This document shows, one piece after another, positions 1 through 6,908 of a DNA stretch of 9,997 bases. The notes under the pieces were generated by a model. That model was given only the letters and a program-made list of their open reading frames with translations, was not told where the DNA came from and made no database searches. The first letter of the stretch is position 1. Each line of letters opens with the position of its first letter. Source of the DNA: Methanomicrobiales archaeon (GTDB taxonomy: Archaea > Halobacteriota > Methanomicrobia > Methanomicrobiales > JACTUA01). The translations under genes and the position numbers were made by a program. The DNA lies in the NCBI GenBank assembly GCA_028678635.1, contig JAJRDC010000011.1, forward strand, positions 1 through 9,997, given 5' to 3'.

Positions 1-288
1 ACCCAAGACTTGGTATCCACGGGGAGATAAGGCTCCCCAGAGTACACCGGCCCCGGGACCGTCCACGTCCTCGGCTGCCGGGAAAAAACCGTTCAGAATT
101 GTTCAAAGCCACAATCAGGGCTCGATCGGGGGCCCGGCCGGATCCGGGCCCGCTCGAGGCTCCGGTTCCAACAGTATCCCGTGGAAGCGCGGGTCCGGCA
201 CCACCTGCCGGGCAGGGAGGAGCGGGGGGTGCCAGCAGGGAAACACTGCCACCCTTCCGCCGCCGGCGTCGATCCCTCCCGGCATGCC
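1..288. other. Left-edge region without a convincing gene
   Basis: I see no gene here. Frames 2 and 3 on the plus strand stay open from the window edge, but their translations are Pro/Gly/Ser/Arg-rich with no recognisable domain. Third-position base use also lacks the strong G/C preference of the real genes, so these are probably random openness in GC-rich DNA. Small structures are visible. There is a perfect 6-bp inverted repeat, GGGGAG at 21-26 and CTCCCC at 33-38. There is an 11-nt palindrome, CCAAG-A-CTTGG, at 3-13. A run of six A at 83-88 reads as T6 on the minus strand, downstream of the HNH gene. Confidence 0.55.
83..88 (-). terminator. Possible oligo-T terminator for the leftward gene set
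   Basis: The minus strand reads six consecutive T here, about 200 nt past the stop of the HNH gene. It is the first T-run met by leftward transcription. Archaeal termination often needs only an oligo-T tract. The distance from the gene makes this a weak call. Confidence 0.25.
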
Positions 289-822
289 TCAGACAACCCA
301 GCCCCAGGGCACAGGAGAGGGATCAAGGAAGAACCGGTCCGGATCAAAGGACTCAGGGGCCTCATAGGAACGGGAGGGGAACAGGAGGATACGCCGGATC
401 TCCCGTGATACCTCCGGATCCCGGAGGGAGACCAGGTGCATCTGGTCCCGGAAGCTGCCTGCCTGGCGATGCACGTCCCCGTGGCACCGTGGGCAGAGGA
501 CCAGGATCCACCGGTGGAGATTCTTTCTCGGCGGGGGCACTGACCGGTTGCTCCGGATGAAATGGATCTCCAGGAGATGTGCAGGCCACTCATCCCCGCA
601 GAGCTCGCATCGGTTCGATACTGTTCGGGCAATCCGCTTCACCTGAAACCGGCCAGGACGAATCGATGCGGGAACCGGCACGGGGCGATCACGCTCCGAT
701 GCCTGAATGGACACCCGGAGGCTATCAGGTTTCCGGTCCGCCCCGGGGAATGCTGCCCCGATAGCGTGATAAAAAGACGGGGAAGGACCATCCCCATCGG
801 GGGAGGGCCCGGGAGGGGCCAC
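289..822 (-). CDS. HNH-endonuclease-type zinc-binding protein, 177 aa
   Basis: This is a small protein with a treble-clef HNH core. Visible residues are C72 and C75 (CELC), H87 in LEIHFI, N101 in the NLHR segment, then C110 and C113 (CPRCH) with H114 and H118. The paired CxxC motifs would bind structural zinc, and H87, N101 and H118 correspond to the H-N-H catalytic positions. The first histidine is normally part of an HH or DH pair and is preceded here by isoleucine, so activity is uncertain. Residues 1-60 are Pro/Gly/Arg-rich and probably disordered; the tail (about 125-177) has no recognised fold. The start is GTG at 822, chosen because GGAGG sits 6 nt upstream; an internal GTG at 714 has no such site. 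It lies 43 nt downstream of the second glycosidase gene on the same strand and may share its transcript. Its target and role are unknown; no restriction or mobile-element partner is visible. Confidence 0.72.
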   Translation of the reverse strand: MAPPGPSPDGDGPSPSFYHAIGAAFPGADRKPDSLRVSIQASERDRPVPVPASIRPGRFQVKRIARTVSNRCELCGDEWPAHLLEIHFIRSNRSVPPPRKNLHRWILVLCPRCHGDVHRQAGSFRDQMHLVSLRDPEVSREIRRILLFPSRSYEAPESFDPDRFFLDPSPVPWGWVV

Positions 823-828
823 GTGCCC

Positions 829-833
829 CCTCC
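829..833 (-). promoter_or_regulatory. Ribosome binding site deciding the GTG start of the HNH gene
   Basis: The minus strand reads GGAGG within a longer GGGAGGGGG run (826-834), 6 nt before the GTG at 822. The match to the archaeal anti-Shine-Dalgarno sequence favours this start over the internal GTG at 714. Confidence 0.55.
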
Positions 834-865
834 CGTCGCGACGACGCAGGGAAAGAATAGGGGTG

Positions 866-3088
866 TTACCCCGCCACCAGTGACACGTCGTCGAAGGTAA
901 GGGGGACGCCGGCGGTGTTCCCGTTCAGGGAGATGCTCACGTACCGGGTACCGGCGGTCGTGGTGAAGGGGACTGAGAGCTGCACCCAGCCGTCACCGGA
1001 CCGCACGCTCTTTTTTGCCAGGACATCGTAGGCAAAGCCGTCCGAGGAGGATTTGATCTTCTCTGCGTAGGAGGTTCCCGAGAACTGCTGGACATAGATC
1101 ATGGCCTCCCCCGGGGAGGTGGAGCCCCTGAGCCAGACCGATGCCGTGTACTTCGTGTTCCCGGCCACCTGTACAAAGGGCGCGGTGTTGAACCCGCCAT
1201 AACAGGTGACTCCGTTCTTCACCGTGTAGGCAGGCCCGCTGGCCGTGAGGGAAAGGGCCCTGCTTCCGGAACGCACGGGTGTACTCACCGCCGTTGCAGC
1301 GGCCCGGAAGCCGGACCATCCGGTCGTTCCCTGCTCGAATCCGGCGTTGGTGACCACCGCTGTCTTCGGGAGCACCTGGATGGAGACATCAGTGGACTTC
1401 TGGCCGAACCATGCCACCATCTCACGGAGCATCTGCCACTGGAAGTGGTAGGTGCCCGCGGTGGAGGGGGCCGTTACCAAGAACGTGAACGCCTTCTCCC
1501 GACCCGGTGCAATGGACTCCCCGTCATTCAGGTACACCCGGTTGGAGGTGCGCAGCCAGATCTTGTTATCCTGGGGATTCTGGGAGCCCAGCCGGTAGCT
1601 GCTCCCTGGTGTCCATGTCGCCGTGCCGGTGTTTTTCATGACCACCGAGACGGTGTACCTCTGGTCGGCAGCCATGACGGGCTGCACGTCCTGGGAGACA
1701 TACTGGGCGTTGTTCGCAACGGGCGCCACGACCTTTACCTGCCTGTTGGACGACGATGCCCCGAACCAGGCCACCGATTCCTGCAGCATCTGCCACTGGA
1801 AGTTATAGGTACCCGTGGTGGAGGGTGCCGTCACGGTGAAGGTGAAGGTTTTCTGCTGTCCGGGAGCGATGGCATCGCTGCCCCCGAGGTTCACCCGGTG
1901 GGAGGTGCGCAGCCAGATCTTGTTGTCCTGGGGATTCTGGGAGCCCAGCCGGTAGTTATTCGCGGCAGTCCAGGTGGAGGTCCCGGTGTTCTTCATGGTC
2001 ACTGACACGGTATACAGCTGGCCGGCCGTCATCGTGTCCGGTACCTGCTGGGTGATGAACTGGGCGTTGTTCGTGGTGACCGGTGGCGGCGTGGTCCCCC
2101 CGGTCTTCACGTACGCCGTCAGCTGGGGCATGAGGGGGGCGATGTCAAAGTCCTGCCAGTTGGGGATCTCCAGGGAGAAGATGGTGGCACCCATGACGTA
2201 GCTGTCCTGCAGGAGGAGGGAGTCGTACCATTTCAGCTGATCCAGGTAACCCTCTGCGCCGGTATAGCTCTTCCAGCCTTTCTGCCCCTGGCCGATGACG
2301 CCCCCGTCGATGCCGCACTCGGTGATGATCAGGGGAATCTCTCTGCCATCGGGTTTCAGGAACCAGCTGTACACTTTCCGGTACCTGCCGGTGGTCCACC
2401 CCTCTCCTGACGCGGTCTCAAACATATCCCTCATGGAAGGGGCGCTGTATTCATGGAGGGCGAGGACGCCGCTGTTGGCCTGTGCCGCGTCAATGGCCGG
2501 GTAGTACGCCCGCCAGTAACTCCCGTCGCGGGCGCCGGATGACGTCACGATCTGGGGGGTACCCACCGAGAAGGACCCGATGGCCGCCTTCCTGCCGTTC
2601 GCTGCCAGGATCCGGACCCGCTCGGCATCGAACGTGGCCAGGTACTGCATCTTGGCGACAGAATCCACCGAGGGTTCATTGTACCCTTCCCAGTAATCCA
2701 CCTGGGGATAGGCCAGGATCACTCCCTTACACCGGTCCCACCATTCCCGTGCCCGGGCGGCCGGGTCCCCGGTCGCCGGTTCATCGGCAAAGTAGATGCG
2801 ACCCACGATCAGGGTACCGGGCGATGCCGCCTTGATGGCCGCTGCCTGGTCCCAGGGTGATCCCGGGCTGGCCCCCCCCAGCAGTTTCACCACCCGGGGT
2901 TGTGCATCCCTGATGAAGGGCATCGAAAGGGGCCCGGTGAAGGACGTGTGGATGGTCAGCTTGCTCTTCCCTGCCTCGGGGGCTGCGGCCACCCCTGCAG
3001 GGATGAGGGTTGCTGCCAGGAGGAGCCCCAGCAGCAGCCATGAGGTGATACGGATTGCAGTCATGGATGTTCGCTCTGTGGAAAACAT
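866..3088 (-). CDS. Secreted glycoside-hydrolase-like protein with two NBR1-type Ig domains and a C-terminal CBM-like domain, 740 aa
   Basis: A signal peptide spans about residues 10-36 (hydrophobic LLLGLLLAATLIP, then AAA). Residues 43-330 look like a TIM-barrel hydrolase of the clan-A type: NEP at 137-139 supplies the candidate acid/base E138, and TEC at 256-258 the candidate nucleophile E257, both at strand ends as in retaining enzymes. A Pro/Thr linker follows. Two Ig-like domains of the NBR1 type occupy 340-454 and 459-573, with near-identical cores. Residues 577-740 form a beta jelly roll resembling CBM4/9 or related sugar-binding modules. No PGF-CTERM or other archaeosortase tail is present, so the protein is probably released or held by its binding domains. 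The gene starts 10 nt after the upstream hydrolase gene. ATG at 3088 was chosen for this close spacing; ATG at 3064 is also possible and gives a tidier signal peptide. Neither has a good Shine-Dalgarno site. The glycosidase assignment is structural inference and the substrate is unknown. Confidence 0.78.
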   Translation of the reverse strand: MFSTERTSMTAIRITSWLLLGLLLAATLIPAGVAAAPEAGKSKLTIHTSFTGPLSMPFIRDAQPRVVKLLGGASPGSPWDQAAAIKAASPGTLIVGRIYFADEPATGDPAARAREWWDRCKGVILAYPQVDYWEGYNEPSVDSVAKMQYLATFDAERVRILAANGRKAAIGSFSVGTPQIVTSSGARDGSYWRAYYPAIDAAQANSGVLALHEYSAPSMRDMFETASGEGWTTGRYRKVYSWFLKPDGREIPLIITECGIDGGVIGQGQKGWKSYTGAEGYLDQLKWYDSLLLQDSYVMGATIFSLEIPNWQDFDIAPLMPQLTAYVKTGGTTPPPVTTNNAQFITQQVPDTMTAGQLYTVSVTMKNTGTSTWTAANNYRLGSQNPQDNKIWLRTSHRVNLGGSDAIAPGQQKTFTFTVTAPSTTGTYNFQWQMLQESVAWFGASSSNRQVKVVAPVANNAQYVSQDVQPVMAADQRYTVSVVMKNTGTATWTPGSSYRLGSQNPQDNKIWLRTSNRVYLNDGESIAPGREKAFTFLVTAPSTAGTYHFQWQMLREMVAWFGQKSTDVSIQVLPKTAVVTNAGFEQGTTGWSGFRAAATAVSTPVRSGSRALSLTASGPAYTVKNGVTCYGGFNTAPFVQVAGNTKYTASVWLRGSTSPGEAMIYVQQFSGTSYAEKIKSSSDGFAYDVLAKKSVRSGDGWVQLSVPFTTTAGTRYVSISLNGNTAGVPLTFDDVSLVAG
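1370..2071 (-). repeat. Internal tandem duplication encoding the two Ig-like domains
   Basis: Segments 1727-2071 and 1370-1714 are offset by 357 nt (119 codons) and encode consecutive NBR1-type Ig domains. The shared protein core runs through YRLGSQNPQDNKIWLRTS and a FQWQML motif. At the DNA level 1544-1598 and 1901-1955 differ at a single base over 55 nt, while the flanks are clearly diverged. Confidence 0.85.
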
Positions 3089-3093
3089 GGAGG

Positions 3094-3108
3094 GAAGGTC
3101 AGACCTTC
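3094..3108 (-). promoter_or_regulatory. Palindrome at the junction of the two hydrolase genes
   Basis: The sequence is a perfect inverted repeat with 7-nt arms, GAAGGTC and GACCTTC, around one central base. It spans the stop codon of the upstream gene (3099-3101) and most of the 10-nt spacer. In mRNA it would fold as a 5-bp stem with loop UCUGA, so the stop codon UGA sits in the loop. The only Shine-Dalgarno-like bases before the downstream ATG (AAGG) lie in one arm. Terminating ribosomes could open it, which would couple translation. This role is inferred. Confidence 0.4.
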
Positions 3109-5258
3109 TTCACCTGCACATCGTCCCAGAAGATCGTCTTCCCGATCTCCCGCGTGCAGAGCGAGGGGTCAATGTACCGGGCCTGGCCGTGGGTGGTGAA
3201 GGTCACGGAGAGCTTCTGCCAGCCGTTCCCGCTGTTCACGGTCTTGGCCATGTACTGGTCATAGGAAAACGCATTGCTGCCCTTGATCTTCGTGCTGTAG
3301 GTGGTGCCCTGGTACTGCTGGACGTAGAGGTTCGCCTCCACGTTCGCGCTGGCCGGGTTATAGATCCAGGCAGAGACCTCGTACCTGGTGTTCGGCAGGA
3401 TGGAGAGGTAATTCGTCACGTAGGTCCCTCCGGAGACACTCTTCCCGTCCTTCACCGTGTACACCGGTCCCTTTCCCGAGGCCTGCATGCTGGCCGAGCC
3501 GGTGTGCTTCTGGGCGGTGGATCCTTCCACGTTCACCTGGTAACTGGTCCAGGCCCCGGTACCGCCTTCCATAGTGTCGCTGAACACCACCGGGTTCGGG
3601 GCAGGAGTCGAGCCCTTCGCGAGCGACTGGTACCTGTACCATGATGCCCGGCGGTAGGAGGACGGATTGTTCAGGTTGCCCTGCCAGTTCTGCTTTACGA
3701 TGCCGAACCATTCCGTGTTCGGTGCGTAGTGGGTACGGTCATCCCACGCAAACCAGAAGGCGACTCCCACCTTGGGGGTGGTTCCATCCTTCACCGTGGG
3801 GATCGTGCGGTAGAGGCAATCCAGGTAGGCACCCTGTTTCGCCTCGTCGTTCCCGAAGAACTGGACCGGGCCGCCGAACTCCGTGAGCCAGATCTGCTTC
3901 CCGCCTGTCTGGGCATACAGGGTGTTGATGTTGTCCTGGATGGTTCCGCGACTGCTCCACCCGTAGCCGCCGCAGGTGGCCATGTAGGGATGGAAACCCA
4001 CGGCATCGTAGTAGATCTGGCCGCCCCAGTTCGACCGGACGTTCTTCACGTAGGTCGCCGCTCCCCCGGCACCGCTGCAGAGGCCGGCAAAGACAACGAC
4101 CGGAGGATTCTGGAGTTCCTTCACCTTCAGGTAGGTGGCCCGCAGCAGGACCGCGTAGTCTCTCTCTGCCAGGTGGGGCCCGGCGTACTGGCTGGTGGTA
4201 TCAGGCTCGTTCCAGATCTGGACCGCCCTGATCCAGGGCCTGGCCGCCACCTGGTTCTTCACTTCCTGGGCGAACCGGTTCGAGTAATCGTTCCATGACT
4301 CGCCGCCGTTCTGGGGGATGGACTCCTGGTTGAAAATCACGAGCCAGTTCACGTTCCCGTGGGGGGAAATGTCGTTCGTGTACTTGATGGACCGCACCCA
4401 CCGGACACCCAGCTCCGACAGGTCCGAGTCCGGCGGATTCGTCTCCGGGTAGTTGGCATTGATGCAGAGGCCGAAGAGGTCCGAGGTGGCTCCCGGCGAT
4501 GGGGCGGGGTTCGGGTTTGGCGTTCCCGAGGGTGTCAGGTAGAGGTTCACGTCATTCCGGTTCTGGTCCGGGACCACGTCGTTCTTCGTGTACTCGTTCC
4601 AGGACGGGTTCACCCGGTCCTTGTTGGCAACGATGTTGTACCAGTGGTTCCAGTCGCTGTACCGGTCCACCTCGGCGGAGAAGTAACCGTTCGCATCGGT
4701 GGTCTTTGTGAAAGCATTGCTGTCATGCCGCCAGAAATAAACCTGGATGCCACCGATACCCGCCCCTCCCGCCGTTGATGTGACGCGGCCGGAGAGCGTC
4801 ACCTTTGATGACGGGGACTGCCCGACCTGGTTCAGGTTCTTGTTCACCACCAGGTACCCGCTGGTTGCAGCGGAGAGGTACTGGTCGTGCACCTCCTCGT
4901 AGGTGTACTGTGAATTCAGCCCGGGTTCGCCGGGCACGGGATTCTCCCGGTTCGGCTTGTTGAAGGCAACGTTGTAGCCGACGCCGGCATCGTCCACACG
5001 GCCGGAGGAGAAGTACCCGTCAGGGCCGGTCGTTTTCTCGAACGTGTTGCCCCCGTCCCTCCGGTAGAACAGTACCTTGATGTTCGCGAGGCGCGTGCCG
5101 GGGCCACCGTCCCCGCCGTCATTGAGGCGGACGGTGCCGTGAATCGTGGCAGTCGCAGCATCGGCAGTTCCCACTGCCCCGACCATCAGGGATGCGAGAG
5201 GCACCACCAGGACGAGGCAGAAGAGCAGGGTCAGATACCTGCGTGTCGTCGTATGCAT
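3099..5258 (-). CDS. Secreted clan-A-like glycoside hydrolase with two N-terminal beta-sandwich repeats and a C-terminal CBM-like domain, 719 aa
   Basis: Residues 1-35 form a signal peptide (basic start MHTTTRR, hydrophobic core, cut near ADA). Two transthyretin-like or carboxypeptidase-regulatory-like repeats follow at about 36-142 and 152-242, each with a strand pattern ending in a DGYFS or NGYFS turn. A Pro/Asn/Ser linker (243-260) leads to a TIM-barrel catalytic domain at about 260-548. There IWNEP gives candidate acid/base E351, LTEFGGP gives candidate nucleophile E460, and GFHPY is typical of clan A (GH5, GH39 and relatives). Residues 556-719 are a jelly-roll binding domain closely related to the C-terminus of the neighbouring protein, sharing a YTVK start and a YVQQ core. 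The start is ATG at 5258, because it gives a proper signal peptide and has AGGGGG 10 nt upstream. An in-frame TTG at 5306 would add 16 unlikely residues. It is the first gene of the leftward set. Exact family and substrate cannot be read off. Confidence 0.83.
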   Translation of the reverse strand: MHTTTRRYLTLLFCLVLVVPLASLMVGAVGTADAATATIHGTVRLNDGGDGGPGTRLANIKVLFYRRDGGNTFEKTTGPDGYFSSGRVDDAGVGYNVAFNKPNRENPVPGEPGLNSQYTYEEVHDQYLSAATSGYLVVNKNLNQVGQSPSSKVTLSGRVTSTAGGAGIGGIQVYFWRHDSNAFTKTTDANGYFSAEVDRYSDWNHWYNIVANKDRVNPSWNEYTKNDVVPDQNRNDVNLYLTPSGTPNPNPAPSPGATSDLFGLCINANYPETNPPDSDLSELGVRWVRSIKYTNDISPHGNVNWLVIFNQESIPQNGGESWNDYSNRFAQEVKNQVAARPWIRAVQIWNEPDTTSQYAGPHLAERDYAVLLRATYLKVKELQNPPVVVFAGLCSGAGGAATYVKNVRSNWGGQIYYDAVGFHPYMATCGGYGWSSRGTIQDNINTLYAQTGGKQIWLTEFGGPVQFFGNDEAKQGAYLDCLYRTIPTVKDGTTPKVGVAFWFAWDDRTHYAPNTEWFGIVKQNWQGNLNNPSSYRRASWYRYQSLAKGSTPAPNPVVFSDTMEGGTGAWTSYQVNVEGSTAQKHTGSASMQASGKGPVYTVKDGKSVSGGTYVTNYLSILPNTRYEVSAWIYNPASANVEANLYVQQYQGTTYSTKIKGSNAFSYDQYMAKTVNSGNGWQKLSVTFTTHGQARYIDPSLCTREIGKTIFWDDVQVKKV

Positions 5259-5268
5259 TCGTGTCGTT

Positions 5269-5274
5269 CCCCCT
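5269..5274 (-). promoter_or_regulatory. Ribosome binding site deciding the start of the first hydrolase
   Basis: The minus strand reads AGGGGG, 10 nt before ATG 5258. The alternative upstream TTG at 5306 has only AT-rich sequence before it, so the ATG is preferred. Confidence 0.45.
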
Positions 5275-5340
5275 GCAGCGGCAGTGAGCAGGCCGCGCAG
5301 ATACAAGTAGATTCACATATTACTATTTAGAATTATCTAA

Positions 5341-5348
5341 TTATAAAG
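5341..5348 (-). promoter_or_regulatory. Candidate TATA box for the leftward hydrolase genes
   Basis: The minus strand reads CTTTATAA, close to the archaeal TATA consensus. Transcription would start about 25 nt downstream, near 5315-5320, leaving a leader of about 60 nt before the ATG at 5258. It lies in the AT-rich half of the divergent gap. Confidence 0.5.
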
Positions 5349-5365
5349 ACAGTTTAAAATTGTCT
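5347..5365. promoter_or_regulatory. 19-nt imperfect palindrome, candidate operator
   Basis: The sequence reads AGACAGTTT-A-AAATTGTCT, with eight of nine arm positions pairing across a single central base. It overlaps the upstream edge of the leftward TATA box, where TFB would contact DNA, so a bound dimeric regulator could block or assist initiation. A shorter inverted repeat, ATTAAC/GTTAAT at 5367-5372 and 5382-5387, follows. Short palindromes arise easily in AT-rich DNA, so this remains a candidate. Confidence 0.4.
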
Positions 5366-5472
5366 GATTAACTTTTCCATGGTTAATTAAAGATATCTCT
5401 GTACCATATAAACACGATTCCTGTGGTATCGTGAAGATAACCTCATTTCATTGATTTCAAGGTGAGGTAAGG

Positions 5473-5480
5473 TATAAAAG
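5473..5480 (+). promoter_or_regulatory. Candidate TATA box for the paaK operon
   Basis: TATAAAAG at this site would place the transcript start near 5503-5506 and give a GC-rich leader of roughly 110 nt before ATG 5616. Other TATA-like sites (ATATAAAC at 5406-5413 and CATAAATA near 5576) cannot be excluded. The latter would give a leader of only about 10 nt. Confidence 0.4.
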
Positions 5481-5615
5481 TGAGATTCCCCGGCCCGGCC
5501 GTTCACCCGGCCAGCGGGGGAGGCGGGAGGCCCCCGGGGCAGCACCGATCCTCTCCTCCGGGAAAAATCATGCACCATAAATACACCGCCATGCAAAGGC
5601 GTACCAGGGAACCCG

Positions 5616-6908
5616 ATGTTCTGGAACGAGAAGAGGGAGACACTCCAGGGAAAGGACCTGGAGACCCTCCAGCGGAAACGCCTGAAATGGACGCTCCGCC
5701 AGGCCATGAAGGTGCCGTTCTATGTCCGCAGGTTCCGTGACGCCGGGATCCGGCCCGCTGACGTGAAGACCCTGGACGACGTGGAGAAGCTCCCCTTCAC
5801 CAGGAAGAACGACCTGCGGGAGGGTTACCCCTTCGGGTTCCTGGCGGTCCCCCGGGAGAAGGTGGTCCGGATCCACACCACTTCGGGGACCACGGGAAAA
5901 CCCACCGTGGTGGGGTACACGAGGCGGGACTTGGCACAGTGGGCCGATCTGATCGCCCGGAACATGACCATGGTGGGCCTCCGGGAAGGGGACGTCTTCC
6001 AGAACGCGGTGAACTACGGCCTCTTCACCGGCGGACTCGGGTTCCACTACGGCGGCGAGCTCATGGGCCTCACTGTCATACCGGCGGGCACCGGCAACAC
6101 GAAGCGGCAGATCGAGATGATCAACGACTTCGGTGTGAACGCGATCCACTGCACGCCTTCCTACGCGATGCACATCGCCGAGGTGGCGGAGGAGATGGGT
6201 GCCTCGATGCCCACGCTTACGACCGGCCTCTTCGGGGCCGAGCCCTGGTCCGAGGCCATGCGGACCGAGCTCCAGAGGAGACTGGACCTCTCGGCCTTTG
6301 ACTCCTATGGCCTCTCGGAGATGTACGGCCCGGGGGTGGCCTTCGAATGCCCGGAGAAGGACGGGCTCCACATCTGGCATGACTGCTACCTGGTGGAGAT
6401 CATCGACCCGGAGACGGGCGAGACCCTGGGGGCCGGCGAGCGGGGCGAAATGGTGATCACTCCGCTTGTGAAGGAGGCGATGCCGCTCGTCCGGTACCGG
6501 ACCGGGGATGTGACCATGCTGCAGGGGGACGGGTGCGCCTGCGGGAGGGGACAGAAGATCAGCCGGATCCTGGGCCGGGCCGACGACATGCTGGTGATCC
6601 GGGGGATCAATGTCTTCCCCTCCCAGATCGAGCACGTGCTCCTGGGACTCCCGGAGGTGGGGGATCACTTCATGGTGTATGTCGACAGGGTGAATTACCT
6701 GGACGAGCTCACCATAGAAGTGGAGATGAAGAGAGAGACCTTCTCGGGCGAGCTCTCTGACCTTGCCCGGATCCAGAAACGGGTGGCCGCGGCCCTGCGG
6801 GACGTGCTGGGGATCCGGACGGCGGTGAAGCTCGTGGAACCCGGCTCGCTGCCCCGGTTCGAGGGCAAGGCGAAGAGGGTCGTGGACCGGAGGGGAGGGC
6901 TGTTCTGA
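5616..6908 (+). CDS. Phenylacetate-CoA ligase family protein (aryl-CoA ligase), first paralogue, 430 aa
   Basis: This is an AMP-forming ligase that activates an aryl acid such as phenylacetate with ATP and CoA; it is cytosolic. The length matches PaaK (about 430-440 aa), as does the N-terminus MFWN. Visible motifs are the phosphate loop TTSGTTGKP at 88-96, YGLFTGG at 134-140, DSYGLSE at 229-235, YRTGD at 294-298, the paired-cysteine CACG at 307-310, the hinge region RADDMLVIRGINVFPSQ at 321-337, and the C-terminal catalytic lysine in GKAKR (418-420). The start ATG has AGGGA 5 nt upstream. Where PaaK proteins usually have a tyrosine-bearing AYGYG-like segment, this copy has NAVNYG (130-135), so its acid pocket may differ from that of the next gene. 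It is first in a three-gene operon and its TGA overlaps the next ATG. Exact substrate is unknown. Confidence 0.92.
   Translation: MFWNEKRETLQGKDLETLQRKRLKWTLRQAMKVPFYVRRFRDAGIRPADVKTLDDVEKLPFTRKNDLREGYPFGFLAVPREKVVRIHTTSGTTGKPTVVGYTRRDLAQWADLIARNMTMVGLREGDVFQNAVNYGLFTGGLGFHYGGELMGLTVIPAGTGNTKRQIEMINDFGVNAIHCTPSYAMHIAEVAEEMGASMPTLTTGLFGAEPWSEAMRTELQRRLDLSAFDSYGLSEMYGPGVAFECPEKDGLHIWHDCYLVEIIDPETGETLGAGERGEMVITPLVKEAMPLVRYRTGDVTMLQGDGCACGRGQKISRILGRADDMLVIRGINVFPSQIEHVLLGLPEVGDHFMVYVDRVNYLDELTIEVEMKRETFSGELSDLARIQKRVAAALRDVLGIRTAVKLVEPGSLPRFEGKAKRVVDRRGGLF
6889..6898 (+). promoter_or_regulatory. Ribosome binding site for the second paaK, inside the first
   Basis: GGAGG occurs twice (6889-6893 and 6894-6898) in the last codons of the first gene. 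The second copy is 9 nt from ATG 6908, supporting that start and independent initiation alongside coupling through the TGATG overlap. Confidence 0.6.

Larger units (their letters stand above)
5259..5615. promoter_or_regulatory. Divergent intergenic control region
   Basis: This 357-nt gap separates the leftward hydrolase genes from the rightward paaK operon. Roughly 5305-5480 is strongly AT-rich, unlike anything else in the window, and holds TATA-like boxes for both directions and a palindrome. Roughly 5486-5560 is very GC-rich and would form the untranslated leader of the paaK transcript. It contains short inverted repeats such as GGCCG/CGGCC around 5497-5512 and GCCCCCGGGGC near 5530. No small gene with a ribosome binding site was found here. 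Confidence 0.7.

Noticed and set aside
2..560. Long open plus-strand frames at the left edge (frames 2 and 3), and a minus-strand frame at 93-632
   Set aside because: Their translations are Pro/Gly/Arg/Ser-rich without domains, overlap the HNH gene, and lack the G/C third-position bias of the real genes.
834..843. CGTCGCGACG palindrome upstream of the HNH gene
   Set aside because: A 10-nt palindrome in GC-rich DNA with no partner or repeat is expected by chance.
1445..2005. 186-codon plus-strand frame with an apparent internal protein repeat
   Set aside because: The repeat is the antisense reading of the duplicated Ig-domain DNA.
2796..4298. Plus-strand open frames opposite the hydrolase genes (2796-3644 and 3729-4298)
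   Set aside because: They are shadows of genes with clear signal peptides, catalytic motifs and binding domains. No ribosome binding sites or recognisable folds were seen.
5259..5306. TTG start at 5306 for the first hydrolase
   Set aside because: It adds 16 residues before a good signal peptide and has no ribosome binding site. ATG 5258 fits better.
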